Shown here one piece after another: positions 52,265 to 54,135 of a stretch of DNA of 54,135 nucleotides; the stretch's first letter is position 1; each line of letters opens with the position of its first letter. The notes below the pieces were generated by a model. The model was given only the letters and a program-made list of their open reading frames with translations, made no database searches and had not been told where the DNA came from. Made by a program: the position numbers and the translations under genes. The DNA lies in assembly GCA_029553165.1 (NCBI GenBank), contig JAKPCT010000285.1, positions 1 through 54,135 of the forward strand, read 5' to 3'. Origin of the DNA: Bacillota bacterium (GTDB lineage: Bacteria > Bacillota > UBA4882 > UBA8346).

Positions 52265-53415
52265 CTGATACCCATATTGGCAACCCCTACCAATACCGAG
52301 AGCGCGATAAAAAACATCAGACCAACGATCGCCACTGCAGCAAATAAATTGATAAAAATATCCCCAATTGTTTGGAGGACATCTGCCAGTTTTTGATTCC
52401 CCAACGGTTGAATCACCACGCTTGATAAATGATAAATTGTTGCAACTGCTAAGATTTTAATCAACGGAAAGATAATGATTAAAATTATTATTCCTAAGCC
52501 AAAGACTCCCAAGCCGCTTTTGATGACCAATGAACAACCGGTTACCATCTCCATGGTATCGGATAATGTCCCTCCCACTACGGGCAAAAATGTGTTAGTG
52601 AAATATTTAGCAGTCCGTAAGGTCATCGAATCGGCTACTGATGCGGTAAACCCCCGAATCGTAACCACCCCGATGAAGAGCGCCATTATCAACCCCAAAA
52701 TTCCCAATGCTGCTTTTTTAAACAGATTCCCCAGTTTATCAATGTGAAATCCACCGGCCAGGAAATTGACCATTCCTAATAAACCGGCAAATTGGATCAG
52801 TGGTAATACCAGACTCTTTACCGCACCCGCAGCAATACTGATGGCAGCAATCAATAACGGATGCACAATCGATACCGTAACTAACCCTCCGCCTGCCGCA
52901 ATTAAACTAAAGAGCAACGGAATGATTGCATACATAAAATTAGTCATTTCGGTGATTGCAGCAGCAGCAATCCCAAAAGTAACACGGAAACTGTTTAGGA
53001 CAATTCCCATTACCACCAGAAAACATAGTCCAAATGCGATTTGATTAACTGTTTCGGTCTCAAAGGCATGTTGCATATTTTGCAATATTACCAAGGCCAT
53101 TGCAATTAACAGTAATTCTCCCAACAGTCTTAGGTTAAAGATCAACTCGCGCAAGATATAGTGAATGATGCCTTTACCAATTGAGCTTAAATCCCAGTCA
53201 GGCCCAGTAGCGCCCCATGACTTCAGATCTAATTTTGGTAAATACCTCAAGACATCTTCATCCAGGGTCTGCAAGTACCGATTTAAATCAGTCAAGTCAA
53301 TTGTTTCAAAAATTTGTTCCGGAACTGTCGCCGCCGATGCCGGGACAGCCATAAAAAACAACAACATTAAACAAAATATCAAAGGCAATATAATCATTGA
53401 TTGTTTTAGTATCAT
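52261..53415 (-). CDS. spoIIIAE: Stage III sporulation protein AE
   Basis: 384 aa with a cleavable signal peptide (ending VPASA) and about eight membrane helices. DWDLSSIGKGIIHYILRELI and FLPVVGGTLSDTMEMVTGCS are typical blocks. It is the large membrane component of the SpoIIIA channel. I choose ATG 53415, which has GGAG 6 bases upstream; the ATG at 53427 has none. Confidence 0.95.
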   Translation of the reverse strand: MILKQSMIILPLIFCLMLLFFMAVPASAATVPEQIFETIDLTDLNRYLQTLDEDVLRYLPKLDLKSWGATGPDWDLSSIGKGIIHYILRELIFNLRLLGELLLIAMALVILQNMQHAFETETVNQIAFGLCFLVVMGIVLNSFRVTFGIAAAAITEMTNFMYAIIPLLFSLIAAGGGLVTVSIVHPLLIAAISIAAGAVKSLVLPLIQFAGLLGMVNFLAGGFHIDKLGNLFKKAALGILGLIMALFIGVVTIRGFTASVADSMTLRTAKYFTNTFLPVVGGTLSDTMEMVTGCSLVIKSGLGVFGLGIIILIIIFPLIKILAVATIYHLSSVVIQPLGNQKLADVLQTIGDIFINLFAAVAIVGLMFFIALSVLVGVANMGIR

Positions 53416-53440
53416 TTTTTGCTCCATTTGGTAGAACGAC

Positions 53441-53824
53441 TTAAAATACTTTCAAAATCAAGTCCAATATCCCCACCATAATCGGTATTCCCATCGTTAG
53501 AATGAAGATCTTCCCTGCCAGCTCGATTTTGGCGGCCATGCTGTTTTCACCCGCATCCTTACAGATTTGGGCCCCAAAACCTGCTAAGTAAGCTATTCCC
53601 ACGATCTTGATTATTAATTTAAGATAATTAGTATTCACATTGGCTTTAACAGCTAAGTCTTCAAAGACCAGAAGAATTTCGGAGACATTTTTCAGTAGTC
53701 CGACCATAATAACCGCTGTTGCTGCCAATGCCAGCAGCATGGCAATCTCGGGCCGGTCGTGGCGCAAAATGATTAATAAAATCGTAACCAACAATATAAA
53801 ACCTAAGGTTGCAAAAAAGGGCAC
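53441..53824 (-). CDS. spoIIIAD: Stage III sporulation protein AD
   Basis: 127 aa with four membrane helices; RHDRPEIAMLLALAATAVIM and AGFGAQICKDAGENSMAAKI are hallmark motifs. GTG 53824 start. It forms the membrane base of the channel with SpoIIIAC. Confidence 0.95.
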   Translation of the reverse strand: MPFFATLGFILLVTILLIILRHDRPEIAMLLALAATAVIMVGLLKNVSEILLVFEDLAVKANVNTNYLKLIIKIVGIAYLAGFGAQICKDAGENSMAAKIELAGKIFILTMGIPIMVGILDLILKVF

Positions 53825-53849
53825 TTTTTACCCACCTCAAACTTAAAAG

Positions 53850-54044
53850 TCAAAAACCGAAGACAGAACGAATATCTGTAAACAGCCGTTGGATCAACTG
53901 AATCACCATAAACAACACAATAACAACCCCGGCCAATGTCAGCATTTGGGCTTGTTCTTCCTTCCCGGCCTGTTTTAAAACCATATTTAATACAGAGATT
54001 AAGATCCCGATCCCGGCAATTCTAAAGATCAAATTGATATCCAC
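53850..54044 (-). CDS. spoIIIAC: Stage III sporulation protein AC
   Basis: 64 aa, two membrane helices (FRIAGIGILISVLNMVLKQA and the next). The QAGKEEQAQMLTLAGVV loop is conserved. I start at GTG 54044 (MDINLIF), which has GGGGTG about 5 bases before; GTG 54050 is also possible. It follows spoIIIAB by 22 bp. Confidence 0.95.
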   Translation of the reverse strand: MDINLIFRIAGIGILISVLNMVLKQAGKEEQAQMLTLAGVVIVLFMVIQLIQRLFTDIRSVFGF

Positions 54045-54066
54045 TGCCACACCCCTTTAATACAGG

Positions 54067-54135
54067 TTAAACCAACAATAAGACCACCAATGAACCTAAA
54101 GCAAATCCTAAGTAACGATATAAATTAACGTTTTT
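54067..54135 (-). CDS. spoIIIAB: Stage III sporulation protein AB (C-terminal fragment)
   Basis: Only the last 22 codons are in the window: KNVNLYRYLGFALGSLVVLL then a stop at 54067. The Y-R-Y-L-G-F turn with a terminal hydrophobic helix fits the C-terminus of SpoIIIAB, and the position ahead of spoIIIAC agrees. Confidence 0.8.
   Translation of the reverse strand, partial: KNVNLYRYLGFALGSLVVLLLV

Noticed and set aside
52092..53044. Plus-strand ORFs over spoIIIAE/AF
   Set aside because: Shadows of membrane-protein genes; low-complexity and without ribosome sites.

Overview
The window comes from an AT-rich, endospore-forming Firmicute (Clostridia or Limnochordia grade) that appears to have an outer membrane. 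The sporulation evidence is the spoIIIAB-AH operon at the right end, followed by accB-accC-asp23-amaP-DUF2273-nusB, and an alpha/beta-type small acid-soluble spore protein at 36.5 kb. The outer-membrane evidence is a lipopolysaccharide cluster (LpxL-type acyltransferase, two heptosyltransferases, split HldE activities, O-antigen ligase, glycosyltransferases, WaaA), a TolQ/ExbB-TolR/ExbD-TonB cassette, and an SLH-coiled-coil envelope protein. Species assignment is not possible from the sequence alone.

Layout. 1-10.7 kb, minus strand: a partial bactofilin-like membrane protein, a Ski2/Mtr4-type helicase, threonine synthase, a small plus-strand unknown gene, a DUF1015 protein, TrpS, citrate synthase and PyrF. 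10.8-13.4 kb: a large UPF0182 membrane protein on the plus strand. 13.5-18.8 kb, minus strand: a conserved unknown, then an operon exbB-exbD-tonB-(large secreted protein with a cohesin-like C-terminus)-(SLH/coiled-coil protein). 18.9-27.6 kb, plus strand: the LPS core and O-chain island, starting with a HAD phosphatase. 27.6-34.8 kb, minus strand: radA-disA-carD-yacL-ispD-ispF-waaA, which is the usual Firmicute order with the Kdo transferase gene waaA added at the end. 34.6-41.6 kb: a 46-aa Cys-rich ORF, a small multidrug export protein, mtnP, the spore protein, a small AbrB-like gene, a cysteine-desulfurase-like gene behind a structured leader, pgsA, rimO, a TPR protein and a lytic transglycosylase. 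41.6-46.7 kb: coaE-mutM-polA and a TsaD-like paralogue. 46.7-54.1 kb: nusB back through accB and the spoIIIA operon.

How the genes fit together. The most distinctive content is envelope biology. LPS core synthesis (heptose and Kdo) sits beside an energised inner-membrane complex of the Tol/Exb type. The genes co-transcribed with that complex encode a secreted Ig/cohesin-like protein and a peptidoglycan-binding SLH-coil protein, rather than a recognisable TonB-dependent receptor. This five-gene operon (14254-18779) is the best candidate for an undescribed system in the window. Other points worth a look are a coaE gene that seems to start at ATT, a leader RNA that folds the ribosome-binding site of the aminotransferase gene into a stem, and several operator-like palindromes.

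Starts were adjusted from the longest ORF wherever a Shine-Dalgarno sequence and family alignment pointed to an internal codon. Residue positions within proteins are approximate. No tRNA, rRNA, insertion sequence, prophage or CRISPR array was seen.
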